This document shows positions 26,806 through 37,204 of a DNA stretch of 64,000 nt, piece after piece. Every line of letters begins with the position of its first letter. Positions within the stretch are counted from its first letter, which is position 1. Origin of the DNA: Vibrio penaeicida. Lineage in GTDB: Bacteria > Pseudomonadota > Gammaproteobacteria > Enterobacterales > Vibrionaceae. The stretch is from positions 124,001 through 188,000 of the forward strand of contig NZ_AP025144.1 of the NCBI RefSeq assembly GCF_019977755.1, given 5' to 3'. The translations under genes and the position numbers were made by a program. The notes beneath the pieces are model-generated. The model did no database searches. It was not told the DNA's origin and worked only from the letters and a program-made list of their open reading frames with translations.

Positions 26806-28176
26806 ATGAGTAACCTATGTGTAGTAGGTGGTGGTTTATCGGGGTTAGAATTTGCCCTCTATGCCGCAGTAAGTGGAAAGCGTGTACATATTTATGAAGC
26901 GGGTCCAAGCCTTCGTCAAGAACACGTGCATTTTGATACCAGAATACTAACGGGTGATGAAAAATTAAGACCTTGGACGGCGAACAACCATTGGGGACAA
27001 GGGGGGATCAGTGAGCGGCTTGGTGGACGGTCACTTTGCTACCACGGGGTTATGTTGCCTCTTGAGGAGGCTGCACTTGCCTCATGGCCTAAGAGCTGGC
27101 AACAGATCTTGGCGGGAAAGAATGGCCTATATCCAGAGTTAACCCAAGGCTTTTCTTCTCAATTTCCTGAGATGACACCTTCCAACCCAGTTGCGGATTT
27201 CTTAACACATGTGCCTCAGGCTGCACGATTTATGGAAGATGGCCGATTCACTTCCTACAGCCCAATGCACTCCCTAGAGAGCTTTATCCGAGACGGCGTA
27301 ATTACCATCGAGCGCGCTAAAATTGCGAAGGTGGCAAAATCAAATGGTCAATTTTATCTAACAGACACCAGCGGTAAAACCGTGAACCAGACAGGATTCT
27401 CAAAGTGTGTGCTGGCGGCTTCTGCGATGGTGAACAACGCTATAATCGCTAGCTCGATTGGGCAAAGCTTTACGTCTGAACTGACGGATCATTACTGTTT
27501 GGGTATTGCGGTCAAAGTAAAAGAAGGAACCGAAATAGGTGCCTACAGACACGAAATGCTGTGGCATGGCTACAGTAAGCACCACGACCTGAACGCCAAT
27601 ATTTTTGTGGTTGAGCGACCTAGAACGCCTGATGGCGACAGGTTGTTATTGCTGATGGCGGTAGTAGAACAAAACCCAGAAGATTCACCGTTGAGCCAGT
27701 TGCGCTGTCAAGTCAGTGGTGGCAAAGCAGAGCTTGCGATCGACGCTCACCATTCTGAGCGTGATATCGATAACTACAACAAAGTTGCTAATAGATTAGT
27801 GGAATTTGCTCGCGAAAAGCTGAATGCGGATCTGCGTGCTTTATCCCCTACTGAAGATGAAAAACAAGGCAAACACTTCAAATCTTTTGCTGATTCATCC
27901 ATTCAAGATGAATTCGACATTGCGCTCAATAGTTTAGATACCACTTCTCAAACCAATGTCTTTACTCGGTTCACCTTTCCTTATGGTGCTTACGAACATG
28001 AAAGCGCTTGCCACCCGCTGGCAGGAAAAGGTGTTAACGCATTAACCGAGGAACTTGAGTTAGCCGCGATGCCTGGGCTGTATGCCATTGGCCCCGGTGC
28101 GTTCCCAAGGCTAGGCATTGCAAACCCTGCACTGACGATTTGTGCTATGTCCCGTTGGCTAGCATCACATATTTAG
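26806..28176 (+). CDS. FAD-dependent GMC-like oxidoreductase
   Basis: 456 residues. Rossmann FAD-binding motif VVGGGLSGLEFALYAAVSGK at the N-terminus, the GMC-like flavin-contact block WGQGGISERLGGRSLCYHGV (about 64-83), and a C-terminal FAD/substrate segment GLYAIGPGAFPRLGIANPAL. These resemble flavin enzymes that oxidise alcohols of sugars or cyclitols (for example the 6'-dehydrogenases of aminoglycoside pathways); that likeness is from memory. AAGGAG lies before the ATG, twenty bases after the MFS gene, and nine bases separate it from the aminotransferase. The gene order suggests it makes a carbonyl group that the next enzyme aminates. Substrate unknown. Confidence 0.8.
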   Translation: MSNLCVVGGGLSGLEFALYAAVSGKRVHIYEAGPSLRQEHVHFDTRILTGDEKLRPWTANNHWGQGGISERLGGRSLCYHGVMLPLEEAALASWPKSWQQILAGKNGLYPELTQGFSSQFPEMTPSNPVADFLTHVPQAARFMEDGRFTSYSPMHSLESFIRDGVITIERAKIAKVAKSNGQFYLTDTSGKTVNQTGFSKCVLAASAMVNNAIIASSIGQSFTSELTDHYCLGIAVKVKEGTEIGAYRHEMLWHGYSKHHDLNANIFVVERPRTPDGDRLLLLMAVVEQNPEDSPLSQLRCQVSGGKAELAIDAHHSERDIDNYNKVANRLVEFAREKLNADLRALSPTEDEKQGKHFKSFADSSIQDEFDIALNSLDTTSQTNVFTRFTFPYGAYEHESACHPLAGKGVNALTEELELAAMPGLYAIGPGAFPRLGIANPALTICAMSRWLASHI

Positions 28177-28185
28177 GAATAGAAA

Positions 28186-29415
28186 ATGAGTAATAAAACC
28201 TTAGCATTATTAGGTGGTGAGCCGATTGTTTCTGAGCCGCTTCCAGCGTGGCCGAGTTTGGATAAATCGGTACTGGGAGACATTGAGAACATTTTAGAAA
28301 CCGGAGAAATTAACTACTGGACGGGCAACCGAGGTCGCCAGTTTGAGGCCGATCTTGAATCTTACCTTGGTGATGGTCATGTGATCACGACCACCAATGG
28401 CACGTCGGCTTTGCATACGGCATTCACCTCCTTGGGTATCAGTGACGGCGACGAAATAATCTGTCAGCCATACACGTTTATTGCCTCTGCTTTTTCCATC
28501 ATGCAAGCCGGTGCTAAACCTGTTTTTGCCGATGTGGACGAAAGCCACACATTGGATGCCAGTAAGCTAGAGCGTCATATTACGCCAAAAACCAAAGCCA
28601 TTCTTGTTGTCCATACTTTTGGTGTACCCAGCGATATGGACGCTATCAATGCCATTGCAAAAGCTCATAACTTGCTGGTGATTGAAGACTGTGCGCAGGC
28701 ACTAGGGTCGCAATACGATGGTCAGCTATTGGGTACCGTGAGTGATGCAGGGTGTTTTAGCTTCTGTCAAAGCAAGCACATCACCACTGGTGGTGAAGGC
28801 GGTGCGATTTTTGTCGGTTCTGAAGATCTAGCGTGGAAATGTCGTTCGTTCCGAGACCACGGCTTTGATGTTGAAAAGCGACTGCACCTGTTTGAATTGG
28901 AACAGAAGCTGCCCTACATTCACGTGAGATTGGGTTTCAACTTCAGAATGACTGAGATTCAATCGGCGATTGGCATCAAAGAGTTAGCGAAGTTTAACAG
29001 TGGTAATTTAGAACAGCGCATCAAGAATGGTAAGCGTTTGACTGCTTTGTTGGAAGAGCATCCTTTGGTGTCACATCTGCCTATTGACGATGAAAAGAGA
29101 GTGAACTCTTACTGGTGGGCACCGTACATTTTGGATATGTCTCTGCTGGATTGCGACATCAAAACGTTTGCTAATGCGATGGCTGCTGAAGGGGTACCTG
29201 CGTACCCTGTTCCTTGGCCTGAGATCTATAAAGAGCAAGCGTTTGCCAATATGGAGGGGTCACCTTCATTAGAAGAATGGCAAGCGGATTGCCCGATGGC
29301 AAAAACGCTCGGTGAAACTACGTTGGTATTTCACACGCACCCAGTGTACGACGAACATTTGATGGAAGCCTTCTACGCCGCCTTTAACAAGGTGTACGAA
29401 CATTATAAAAAATAA
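28186..29415 (+). CDS. DegT/DnrJ/EryC1/StrS-family PLP aminotransferase
   Basis: 409 residues; transfers an amino group to a keto sugar or keto cyclitol in this family. Motifs: NGTSALHTAF (PLP phosphate binding), PYTFIASAFSIMQAGAKPVFADVD, IEDCAQALGSQY with the PLP-pyridine Asp, and SFCQSKHITTGGEGGAI with the Schiff-base Lys. The N-terminus LALLGGEPIVSEPLPAWPSL and the length of about 410 recall the subgroup of scyllo-inosose / AHBA-type enzymes rather than the shorter LPS sugar aminotransferases. Last gene of the operon; terminator follows. No other LPS or capsule genes are nearby, which argues for a small diffusible product. Confidence 0.85.
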   Translation: MSNKTLALLGGEPIVSEPLPAWPSLDKSVLGDIENILETGEINYWTGNRGRQFEADLESYLGDGHVITTTNGTSALHTAFTSLGISDGDEIICQPYTFIASAFSIMQAGAKPVFADVDESHTLDASKLERHITPKTKAILVVHTFGVPSDMDAINAIAKAHNLLVIEDCAQALGSQYDGQLLGTVSDAGCFSFCQSKHITTGGEGGAIFVGSEDLAWKCRSFRDHGFDVEKRLHLFELEQKLPYIHVRLGFNFRMTEIQSAIGIKELAKFNSGNLEQRIKNGKRLTALLEEHPLVSHLPIDDEKRVNSYWWAPYILDMSLLDCDIKTFANAMAAEGVPAYPVPWPEIYKEQAFANMEGSPSLEEWQADCPMAKTLGETTLVFHTHPVYDEHLMEAFYAAFNKVYEHYKK

Positions 29416-29441
29416 AATGTCGGAATAAGAGCAATGAGTCT

Positions 29442-29474
29442 AAAAGGAGCGCCTAATGAGGCGCTCCTTTTTTA
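29442..29474. terminator. Bidirectional terminator
   Basis: Stem AAAAGGAGCGCC / GGCGCTCCTTTT with loop TAATGA and T-run; shared between the aminotransferase operon and the convergent hdfR. Confidence 0.9.
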
Positions 29475-29518
29475 TGTTAGGTAGGGCATATTGCTGAAGG
29501 TTGCTGGACGACTAGAAG

Positions 29519-30406
29519 CTAAACGCCCATTTCGCCAGCTTGTTGCAAGCTGAATGCGGTGAGTGGGTCGATGTCTTTTACCATGCCTTCGATACGTTGC
29601 ACCGCTTCAATGGCCGATGTGTCCTTGCGATAACTCAGGTAAATAGGTCTATACCACGGCTCTATGTCTTTGATTTGATGAAGCTGACCAGAAGCTACGA
29701 AGGGTTCAACAATCGAAGCCGGCAGATAGGCAGCGCCACCCTTATCCAAGATAAAATCCAATGCAATACGAGCAGTGGATGTTCTAAGTAATGGCGGAGC
29801 AAGCTTGCGATGCCGATCGGCGTGTTCCGAAGCAAATCGAGTTCCCCAGTCAACGTACACGTAGCGATTGTTTAGAGCACCATGAGCATCGGTTTTTTCC
29901 GTCGACACCAAAAGCAGAACCAAGTCAGCCACTTTCTTACAAGCCAGTTCGTCTGATTTGAGGGGGTCAAAGGCAAACGCCATATCGAGCGTTTTTTCCA
30001 ATAAACGCCGGTTAAGGTTTTCTCTCGCTAACGCTTCTGCTTGAAAGGCATAGCCGCTAAACGTGTCAGCGATAACACTCAAACAGTTCTGCAAATACGC
30101 ATCCCAGATGTTGGGCGTGCCAGCCAAAGTTAATTGGATTGATTTATCTTCTGCTAAAGAGAGTTCGGTTTTGGCTTGCTGAAGCGTGTTTACCATGATC
30201 TCCGCGTAGGAAATCAACTTCTCTCCGGCACTGGTAAGCTTAATGCTGTTCCGATCGCGAATGAATAAGTTGGTATCGAAATAGCTTTCTAACTGCTTGA
30301 TCCGAGCACTGACAGCAGCTTGAGTGATATAGAGGTTTTCTGAAGCTCGTCCAAAGTGACGAACTCGTGCAACTTCGAGAAACGTACGGAATACTTTTAC
30401 ATCCAT
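29519..30406 (-). CDS. hdfR: LysR-type regulator HdfR
   Basis: 295-residue LysR regulator. The N-terminus MDVKVFRTFLEVARVRHFGR, ASENLYITQAAVSARIKQLE (HTH) and NLFIRDRNSIKLTSAGEKL closely follows E. coli HdfR, a flhDC repressor. The divergent neighbour is maoP, as in E. coli, supporting orthology. Although it converges on the aminotransferase operon, that conserved pairing makes it a core gene, not the dedicated regulator of that operon. Confidence 0.88.
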   Translation of the reverse strand: MDVKVFRTFLEVARVRHFGRASENLYITQAAVSARIKQLESYFDTNLFIRDRNSIKLTSAGEKLISYAEIMVNTLQQAKTELSLAEDKSIQLTLAGTPNIWDAYLQNCLSVIADTFSGYAFQAEALARENLNRRLLEKTLDMAFAFDPLKSDELACKKVADLVLLLVSTEKTDAHGALNNRYVYVDWGTRFASEHADRHRKLAPPLLRTSTARIALDFILDKGGAAYLPASIVEPFVASGQLHQIKDIEPWYRPIYLSYRKDTSAIEAVQRIEGMVKDIDPLTAFSLQQAGEMGV

Positions 30407-30619
30407 AATTTATCCAGAGTGGCTTAGCCGTTTTGATACCCAATTAACGTTCATTGGAACCAGTATTTTTTATATGCATTTTTAGATCTACGGGGCTCAC
30501 AAATCAATAATAGATTTTTGTGTTTACGATAAAAATAATTTGTTTTTCTTTTTTCAGTTTACGTCCTAATTTTCACCTCATACGACACCTTTTAATTTGT
30601 ATCAATATCTGAGGCAACT

Positions 30620-30970
30620 ATGTCAGACATCGAAGTTCGTGTTGGACAAAAACGTTTTTTCGATAATAAGAAGTTTCCACGTGGATTTGGAAAATCCGGC
30701 GACTTCACTCTTATGGAGTGCGATCTTCTCACTACTTATGGTGATACACTCAATGCGTTACAGCATGGTGAATTAGAACCTGAAAACAGCGAAGAAAAAC
30801 ACTTTCTTAAGGTGCTGGAAAACCCCGGAAAAGCCAAGACAAAGCTTGAAAATGTGTGGTTAAAATATCACAAAATTGCTTATGGTCGACGTACGTTCCA
30901 CACGCTTCACACGATAGGTAAGCAGGTTGAAGAAGAGTCGGAAGAGTTGATCACAATCGACGACGAATAA
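30620..30970 (+). CDS. maoP: Ori macrodomain protein MaoP (YifE)
   Basis: 116 residues. In E. coli MaoP, with the cis site maoS, organises the Ori macrodomain. Family blocks: KRFFDNKKFPRGFGKSGDFT, a variable middle, NVWLKYHKIAYGRRTFHTLH and an acidic tail. Divergent from hdfR across 213 AT-rich bases; a maoS-like site may be in that gap but I cannot identify it by eye. A terminator follows. Confidence 0.9.
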   Translation: MSDIEVRVGQKRFFDNKKFPRGFGKSGDFTLMECDLLTTYGDTLNALQHGELEPENSEEKHFLKVLENPGKAKTKLENVWLKYHKIAYGRRTFHTLHTIGKQVEEESEELITIDDE

Positions 30971-31001
30971 AGTGAGTTGAGCGGGTTTAATTCCAAAGCA
31001 G

Positions 31002-31027
31002 ACGGCACCGATGAGGTGCCGTTTTGT
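31002..31027 (+). terminator. Terminator after maoP
   Basis: Stem ACGGCACC / GGTGCCGT with loop GATGA and TTTTG; it ends ten bases before a MITE-like element. Confidence 0.82.
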
Positions 31028-31036
31028 CATTTGGGT

Positions 31037-31304
31037 ATATACTCACACCACCTCAAGGTGCAGGATTCAGAGCTCCATCTTCTGTTTCATTTCAAGGAAA
31101 AGAACGCAGTGGAATGACGAGTCCTTTCCAAGTTTTTTGACGATGAAATGGGACAGAAGATGAGCTCCCAAGGGCGAGTTTGCTTGGTTTTCATTCTGCG
31201 TTACCAATTCTTGATTTAGAACCACTAGATCTGCAAATTGGTGCCTTGCCTGAAAACCAAGCAATTCTCGCTGAACCTAGTATCTTGAGGTGGTGTGAGT
31301 ATAT
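31037..31304. repeat. 268-bp MITE-like element with 21-bp perfect terminal inverted repeats
   Basis: The ends, 31037-31057 and 31284-31304, are exact reverse complements (ATATACTCACACCACCTCAAG and its complement). Inside are further inverted repeats: GAGCTC...TCTTCTG...CATTTC near 31070-31093 pairs with 31143-31166, and GCTTGGTTTTC near 31180 pairs with GAAAACCAAGC near 31250. No credible transposase is encoded. The element would fold into several hairpins if transcribed. It lies between two convergent genes and touches the stop codon of the EamA gene. Probably a non-autonomous transposable repeat; a TA target duplication is possible but not clear. Confidence 0.8.
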
Positions 31305-32207
31305 TTAGGCTTTTTGGCTCGCTTTAGGCTTACGCTTTATTTGCTGAATGAGTAAACCAACGACAATCATCACCAACCCAATAAAGGTAGAAGGGTGAAT
31401 CTCTTCGCCAATAATGGTCGCGAGCAACATAAGCGAAATAAACGGTGACGTGAATATGAGGTTGCTGATTCGTGCGGTATTTTCCGTTGCCTTAAGGGCA
31501 CTTAGCCATAAAACAAATGTCACACCCATCTCAAAGAGCCCGACATACGTTACGGCTACCCAGCCCTTCAGGCTAATGTGCTCCCAACTGGCTCCTTCAT
31601 AAAAACTGATGGCGAAAGCAAACGGCAACGCGACGAGAAACCCAAGTAATACACCCAATACAGGATCGGCTTTGTTTTTGGTGTTTAATATCCAATACCC
31701 AGCCCATAAAACAGTGGAAAGCAGAGCTAATCCAACGCCCATTGGGTTTTCAAATTCCAGCGCGAGCACATTACCTTTGGTTGCAATAACGACAACGCCA
31801 GCATAACCAAGTAGGCATGCCGCCCAGTCTTGTTTACGAATCTTTTGCCCTAAAAACACCGCCGCCATTAATGTCAGTGTGATTGCCCAACTGTAATTGA
31901 GGGGCTGGGCCTGTGAAGCGGGCAACAAGTCGTAAGCTTTGAAAAGAATCAAATAGTAGAAGAGTGGGTTGATGAGCCCAAGCAACAAATAAAACCAAGG
32001 GTTAGCGGCATATGTATTTTTTAACTGGCCGAGGTTTCCCTGAACACCGCAAATCACAAACAACGCAATGGCCGAAACCAAACTGGCCGCAGTAAGCATC
32101 TGGATTGGGGTAAATTCCGCTAACGTCAATTTGAACGCGGTGGCAACCGTAGACCATAAAAGCACGGCACTTATGCCATAAATCAACGCCTGTCGCTCAT
32201 TTTTCAT
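31305..32207 (-). CDS. EamA/DMT-family permease
   Basis: 300-residue inner-membrane transporter with ten hydrophobic helices in two EamA halves (first half SAVLLWSTVATAFKLTLAEF, second half LALLSTVLWAGYWILNTKNK), basic C-terminus. Substrate unknown; the family exports or imports small metabolites. The stop codon TAA is immediately next to the terminal repeat of the MITE-like element, so the insertion may have defined the present 3' end. Confidence 0.88.
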   Translation of the reverse strand: MKNERQALIYGISAVLLWSTVATAFKLTLAEFTPIQMLTAASLVSAIALFVICGVQGNLGQLKNTYAANPWFYLLLGLINPLFYYLILFKAYDLLPASQAQPLNYSWAITLTLMAAVFLGQKIRKQDWAACLLGYAGVVVIATKGNVLALEFENPMGVGLALLSTVLWAGYWILNTKNKADPVLGVLLGFLVALPFAFAISFYEGASWEHISLKGWVAVTYVGLFEMGVTFVLWLSALKATENTARISNLIFTSPFISLMLLATIIGEEIHPSTFIGLVMIVVGLLIQQIKRKPKASQKA

Positions 32208-32324
32208 TCTTCATTTTTCCTTACTTCTGGGCGCGAAAATGGATTGGACTGAAGCCAAAAACTGGACATTTATCCAGTGTAAAAATACTATCAAAGAGTT
32301 AAGTCAAAAACTTAGGCAAACATT

Positions 32325-33827
32325 ATGCAGTGGATAGTGGAGAATCAGCAGCTTCTTTTAAGCGCTTTTGGCATTTTTGTCACTGGAATGATCATTTCAG
32401 GCTGGTGGGTGAAACAAAAAATGCGGCTGGAACTCCAGCGCCAAGAGCAAGAACTGGAGACAGAGAAACAACTCCACCAAAAAACCGCCGAGCAACTTGC
32501 TTCTGCACAGCAAGATCTGGATGAACTTGATAATGCCCGAGACCAATCTGCCTTTGAGTTAAAACAGACTCATGGAAAAATGTTGGTCGCGATGGAAAAA
32601 TTGAGGCAACTAGATTCACTTCGCCAAGAGAAACAAGCACTGGCTACAACCGTCGACCAGCTCCGACGTGAACTGGCAGAAGCACAAGCCAGCCAGCGTG
32701 AACAGGATGCACGCCATCATCAAGCCCAGCAAGCCAGTGAGGAAAAGTTAGCGTTGCTGGAGAACGCAGAGCAACGACTCAAACAACAATTTGAACACTT
32801 AGCCAATCAACTTTTTGAAAATAAAACCGCTAAAGTTGACCAACAAAATCGCCAAAGTTTAGAAGGGTTACTCAATCCACTCAAAGATCAGATTGAAGGG
32901 TTTAAAAAACAAGTGTCGGACAGCTTTGGGCATGAAGCCAAAGAGCGTCATACCTTGGTGCACGAACTTCGTAACTTACAAAAGCTCAATGAGCAAATGG
33001 CACAAGAAGCCCTGAATTTGACTCAAGCGCTGAAAGGGGACAATAAGCAGCAAGGGAATTGGGGCGAAGTTGTGTTGGCTCGTGTGTTGGCGGAATCGGG
33101 TCTTCGTGAAGGGCACGAATACCAAACGCAAGTCAGTTTACAAGACGAAGCTGGCAAGCGTTATCAGCCCGATGTGATTGTTCACTTACCCCACGACAAG
33201 CAAGTGGTTGTGGATTCCAAAATGGCGTTAGTCGCTTACGAACGTTATTTTCACGCCGATACCGATTCTGAACGCGATGCAGCATTAAGTGAGCACCTAC
33301 TTGCGTTACGTGCGCACATAAAAGGGCTCAGTCAAAAGGATTACCAGAAACTCAAAGGCATTCAAAGCTTGGATTACGTGCTGATGTTCGTGCCAGTTGA
33401 ACCCGCATTTCAGGTTGCCATTCAAGCCGACCCAAGTTTGGTGAAAGACGCCATGAGGCACAATATCATCATAGTGAGCCCAACCACTTTGCTGGTGGCT
33501 CTACGAACCATCGACAATTTATGGCGCAATGACAGACAAAATCAAAACGCGCAAATCATAGCTGAGCGAGCCGCCAAGTTGTACGACAAACTCCGACTAT
33601 TCCTAACCGACATGGAGAGTTTGGGCGGAGCACTGGATAAAGCCAATCAGAATTTTCAGGGTGCCATGAACAAATTGGCTACCGGAAGAGGCAACGTTGT
33701 GCGGCAAGCGGAGAGTTTCAAAGATCTTGGGGTCGAAGTTAAACGTAGTATTCCAGATACCCTGTTGGAAATCGCGCAAAATGACACGTTAGTGGAAAGA
33801 CAACCGCTTGAGGATAAAGTAGACTAA
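32325..33827 (+). CDS. rmuC: DNA recombination protein RmuC
   Basis: 500 residues. N-terminal membrane anchor ([19 protein letters not shown]), long coiled coil (about 30-190, very rich in Gln/Glu/Leu heptads), then the nuclease-like RmuC domain: [41 protein letters not shown] and [13 protein letters not shown]. Thought to limit DNA inversions at short repeats. Located upstream of ubiE as in E. coli. Confidence 0.94.
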   Translation: MQWIVENQQLLLSAFGIFVTGMIISGWWVKQKMRLELQRQEQELETEKQLHQKTAEQLASAQQDLDELDNARDQSAFELKQTHGKMLVAMEKLRQLDSLRQEKQALATTVDQLRRELAEAQASQREQDARHHQAQQASEEKLALLENAEQRLKQQFEHLANQLFENKTAKVDQQNRQSLEGLLNPLKDQIEGFKKQVSDSFGHEAKERHTLVHELRNLQKLNEQMAQEALNLTQALKGDNKQQGNWGEVVLARVLAESGLREGHEYQTQVSLQDEAGKRYQPDVIVHLPHDKQVVVDSKMALVAYERYFHADTDSERDAALSEHLLALRAHIKGLSQKDYQKLKGIQSLDYVLMFVPVEPAFQVAIQADPSLVKDAMRHNIIIVSPTTLLVALRTIDNLWRNDRQNQNAQIIAERAAKLYDKLRLFLTDMESLGGALDKANQNFQGAMNKLATGRGNVVRQAESFKDLGVEVKRSIPDTLLEIAQNDTLVERQPLEDKVD

Positions 33828-33864
33828 GCGCTCGCAATGCCCAAGGGATTGTTTACGAGGAAAA

Positions 33865-34650
33865 ATGATGACAGAAACAAACGTTCAGAATACCCCTGCT
33901 TCACCCGTTGACGACACAACACATTTTGGCTTCACAACCGTAGCCAAGGAAGAAAAAGTGGAGAAAGTGGCCGAAGTATTCCACTCGGTTGCAGCGAAAT
34001 ACGACATCATGAATGATTTGATGTCTGGTGGTATTCATCGGTTGTGGAAACGTTTCACGATTGACTGCAGCGGCGTACGCCCTGGTCAGCGTGTTCTCGA
34101 CTTGGGTGGTGGTACTGGCGACCTGACGGCGAAATTTTCTCGTATTGTCGGTGAAAAAGGGAACGTGATCCTTGCCGATATTAACAATTCCATGCTGAAT
34201 GTGGGTCGCGATAAACTGCGCGATAAAGGCATCGTAGGTAACGTTAATTATGTTCAAGCCAATGCGGAAGAACTGCCTTTCCCAGACAATCACTTCGATT
34301 GTATTACCATTAGTTTCTGTTTGCGAAATGTAACGGACAAAGAAAAAGCGCTTCGTTCAATGTATCGCGTGCTTAAGCCTGGTGGTCGTCTGCTGGTTCT
34401 GGAATTTTCTAAACCTGTATTCGAGCCGCTTTCTAAGGTCTACGACGCGTATTCGTTCCATTTACTGCCTAAAATGGGCGAGTTGATTGCCAACGATGCT
34501 GAAAGCTATCGCTATTTGGCGGAATCCATCCGAATGCACCCAGACCAAGAAACACTGAAAGGCATGATGGATGAAGCGGGTTTTGAGCAAACCAAATACT
34601 ACAATTTAACAGGCGGTATTGTTGCACTACACCGTGGTTTTAAATACTGA
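33865..34650 (+). CDS. ubiE: Ubiquinone/menaquinone C-methyltransferase UbiE
   Basis: SAM-dependent C-methyltransferase of ubiquinone and menaquinone synthesis, 261 residues. Hallmarks: [29 protein letters not shown] motif [31 protein letters not shown] and [15 protein letters not shown] at the end. GAGGAAAAA precedes tandem ATGs; either may be used. Heads the ubiE-ubiJ-ubiB run. Confidence 0.97.
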   Translation: MMTETNVQNTPASPVDDTTHFGFTTVAKEEKVEKVAEVFHSVAAKYDIMNDLMSGGIHRLWKRFTIDCSGVRPGQRVLDLGGGTGDLTAKFSRIVGEKGNVILADINNSMLNVGRDKLRDKGIVGNVNYVQANAEELPFPDNHFDCITISFCLRNVTDKEKALRSMYRVLKPGGRLLVLEFSKPVFEPLSKVYDAYSFHLLPKMGELIANDAESYRYLAESIRMHPDQETLKGMMDEAGFEQTKYYNLTGGIVALHRGFKY

Positions 34651-34657
34651 GGTTACT

Positions 34658-35263
34658 ATGCCATTTGAACCTTTGGTCACCGCTGTGGTGGAAACCACGC
34701 TTAATACCCTGATTCAGGATGACCCTGCCTTAGTGAAACGCATGACCCGTCTGAAAGGGCAGGTGATTCAGGTTCACGTAAAAGAAATCAACAAAACCCT
34801 CACCTTTATTTTTAGCCAGCAGATTGACGTGCTGGCACATTTTGAAGGGGACGCAGACTGTTATCTGTCTTTGAGCCTAAGTGTTTTACCTGAGTTACGT
34901 GAACAGGCGAATATTACGCAACTGATCAAACAAGACAAACTGGTGCTGGAAGGCGATATTCAACTGGCACAAAAGTTCTCTCAATTATTGACGGATGCCA
35001 AACCCGATCTCGAAGAGTGGCTTTCTCGTGTAACAGGGGATGTGATTGCCCATACTTTTGTCTCTAGCGCGAAGCAAAGCGTTGAGTGGGTCAAAAAAAA
35101 TGCCGAGAAAAAGCAAGACCATATCGCTCAAGTGTTGACGGAAGAGTGGCGTATTGCGCCTCCTCCTCCTGAAGTCGCACACTTTTGTGATCAAGTGGAC
35201 GATATTGCCAGTGCTGTGGCACGCACAGAATCTCGCCTTAATGCACTGCTGGAGAAAGCATGA
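34658..35263 (+). CDS. ubiJ: Ubiquinone accessory factor UbiJ
   Basis: 201 residues with an N-terminal SCP2-like lipid-binding domain ([32 protein letters not shown]) and a helical C-terminus. Binds ubiquinone intermediates with UbiK. The frame is open upstream into ubiE, but the ATG seven bases after the ubiE stop with GAGG before it is the natural start. Overlaps ubiB by four bases. Confidence 0.92.
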   Translation: MPFEPLVTAVVETTLNTLIQDDPALVKRMTRLKGQVIQVHVKEINKTLTFIFSQQIDVLAHFEGDADCYLSLSLSVLPELREQANITQLIKQDKLVLEGDIQLAQKFSQLLTDAKPDLEEWLSRVTGDVIAHTFVSSAKQSVEWVKKNAEKKQDHIAQVLTEEWRIAPPPPEVAHFCDQVDDIASAVARTESRLNALLEKA

Positions 35264-36894
35264 CACCAGCTGAATTACGCCGCCTATATCGAATTGTAAA
35301 AGTTCAGCTTGAATATGGGCTGGATGAATTATTACCCGACCATCACCTTACCCGTGCCCCACTTCTTGCTCGTAAAGGGCTGTTTTGGCTTAAAAACAAA
35401 CATCAAGACAAAGAGCTCGGCAATCGCATTCGTTTGGCGCTGCAAGAGCTAGGTCCTGTTTGGATTAAGTTCGGTCAAATGATGTCGACTCGCCGCGATC
35501 TCTTTCCTCCTCACATCGCCGACCAATTGGCGTTGTTGCAAGATCAAGTTGCCCCTTTTGATGGTCAGCTAGCGAAAGATCAAATGGAGAAAGCGCTTGG
35601 CGGCAGCCTAGATAATTGGTTTACGGATTTTGATATCAAACCGCTTGCCTCGGCTTCGATTGCCCAAGTACATACTGCGAAGTTGAAAGACAGCGGACGC
35701 GAAGTAGTGCTGAAAATTATTCGTCCAGACATCAAACCCGTGATCGACGCGGATTTGAAGTTAATGTATCGGATGGCGAAAATCGTTGCCAAAGCATTGC
35801 CAGAAACTAGGCGATTAAAGCCTGTTGAAGTGGTTCGAGAATACGAAAAAACTTTGCTGGACGAACTCGACCTGAGACGAGAAGCCGCCAATGCGATACA
35901 GCTAAGACGCAACTTTGAAGGCAGTAAAGAGCTGTATGTACCCGAGGTGATTTCGGATTTAAGCAGCGAAACCTTGATGGTATCTGAACGGATCTATGGT
36001 ATTCAGGTGTCTGATATAGAGGCGCTTCACGCTAACGGCACGAACATGAGCCTGTTGTCTGAGCGCGCTGTTAGCGTTTTCTTTACTCAGGTATTTCGCG
36101 ACAGCTTCTTTCATGCCGATATGCACCCAGGAAATGTCTTTGTGAAGCCTGAACATCCAGACGATCCAATGTGGATTGGTTTGGATTGTGGCATTGTTGG
36201 TACCTTGAACAGAGAAGATCAACGCTACTTGGCAGAAAACTTGTTGGCGTTTTTCAATCGCGATTATCGCAAAGTTGCCGAGTTGCATGTCGATTCTGGC
36301 TGGGTACCCGCCGACACCAATGTGCAGGAATTTGAATTTGCTATCCGCATGGTGTGTGAGCCGATATTTGCCAAGCCACTGGGTGAGATCTCGTTTGGGC
36401 ATGTTCTGCTCAACCTTTTCAATACCGCCCGACGCTTTAATATGGAAGTGCAACCACAGCTGGTACTTTTGCAGAAAACGCTTCTTTATGTGGAAGGGTT
36501 GGGGCGTCAGCTTTACCCTCAGCTTGATTTGTGGAAAACCGCGAAGCCATTTCTGGAAACTTGGATGGCAAATCAAGTAGGTCCACAGGCTGTGATCAAT
36601 GCAGTAAAAGATAAAGCACCATTTTGGGCAGAAAAACTGCCAGAATTGCCTGAGCTGTTGTACGATAGCCTTAAGCAAGGTAGGGCTTTAGATCAGCGCA
36701 TGGATAAGCTTTATCAAGGATACCGTCAATCCAAACGCCAGCAAGGAACCGGAAGGTTTTTATTTGGAATTGGGGCAACGTTAATTGTGTGCGGGGCTAT
36801 CTTACTGGATAGTCAATATGAACCATTTGCTTTAAGCAGTGGCCTCGTTGGTGTCACATTTTGGTTGTTTAGTTGGCGTGCTTACCGTAATTAG
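35260..36894 (+). CDS. ubiB: Ubiquinone biosynthesis ATPase/kinase-like UbiB
   Basis: 544 residues, ABC1/ADCK/UbiB family. Visible: the KxGQ motif in [19 protein letters not shown], the Ala-rich loop [22 protein letters not shown] (VAVK-type Lys), [13 protein letters not shown] catalytic loop and GLDCGIVG metal motif. Two C-terminal membrane helices ([17 protein letters not shown] and [10 protein letters not shown]). ATG overlaps the ubiJ stop. Confidence 0.96.
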   Translation: MTPAELRRLYRIVKVQLEYGLDELLPDHHLTRAPLLARKGLFWLKNKHQDKELGNRIRLALQELGPVWIKFGQMMSTRRDLFPPHIADQLALLQDQVAPFDGQLAKDQMEKALGGSLDNWFTDFDIKPLASASIAQVHTAKLKDSGREVVLKIIRPDIKPVIDADLKLMYRMAKIVAKALPETRRLKPVEVVREYEKTLLDELDLRREAANAIQLRRNFEGSKELYVPEVISDLSSETLMVSERIYGIQVSDIEALHANGTNMSLLSERAVSVFFTQVFRDSFFHADMHPGNVFVKPEHPDDPMWIGLDCGIVGTLNREDQRYLAENLLAFFNRDYRKVAELHVDSGWVPADTNVQEFEFAIRMVCEPIFAKPLGEISFGHVLLNLFNTARRFNMEVQPQLVLLQKTLLYVEGLGRQLYPQLDLWKTAKPFLETWMANQVGPQAVINAVKDKAPFWAEKLPELPELLYDSLKQGRALDQRMDKLYQGYRQSKRQQGTGRFLFGIGATLIVCGAILLDSQYEPFALSSGLVGVTFWLFSWRAYRN

Positions 36895-36952
36895 GCGGTA
36901 GACTTTCTTTAAAAGATTATATTTTTACAAAAACTAACCCGAGGTGAGCGAA

Positions 36953-37201
36953 ATGGGTATTAGTGTAACCCAACTAATTATTATAGCCGTTATTGTGCTA
37001 TTGCTGTTTGGAACTAAGAAGCTCCGTAACATTGGTGGCGACTTAGGCGGTGCTGTAAAAGGCTTCAAAAAAGCGATGAGCGACGAAGACAAAGCATCGA
37101 CTGAAAAGAAAGACGCTGACTTTGAGACGCAAAACATCGAACAGAAGAAAACAGATGCAACTTCTGATACTGATACCGCTAAAAACAAAGAGCAGGCGTA
37201 A
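36953..37201 (+). CDS. tatA: Twin-arginine translocase subunit TatA
   Basis: 82 residues. One membrane helix ([18 protein letters not shown]), amphipathic helix [19 protein letters not shown] and an acidic tail. I use the ATG at 36953 (GAGGTGAG upstream) giving MGISVTQL as in other TatA; a GTG nine bases earlier would consume the ribosome binding site. Confidence 0.95.
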   Translation: MGISVTQLIIIAVIVLLLFGTKKLRNIGGDLGGAVKGFKKAMSDEDKASTEKKDADFETQNIEQKKTDATSDTDTAKNKEQA

Positions 37202-37204
37202 CAC

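Noticed and set aside
29519..30406. LysR gene as dedicated regulator of the adjacent aminotransferase operon
   Set aside because: Its sequence and divergent pairing with maoP identify it as HdfR, a conserved core gene.
31067..31264. 65-codon open frame inside the MITE-like element
   Set aside because: It spans the inverted-repeat arms and looks like a by-product of the repeat structure.
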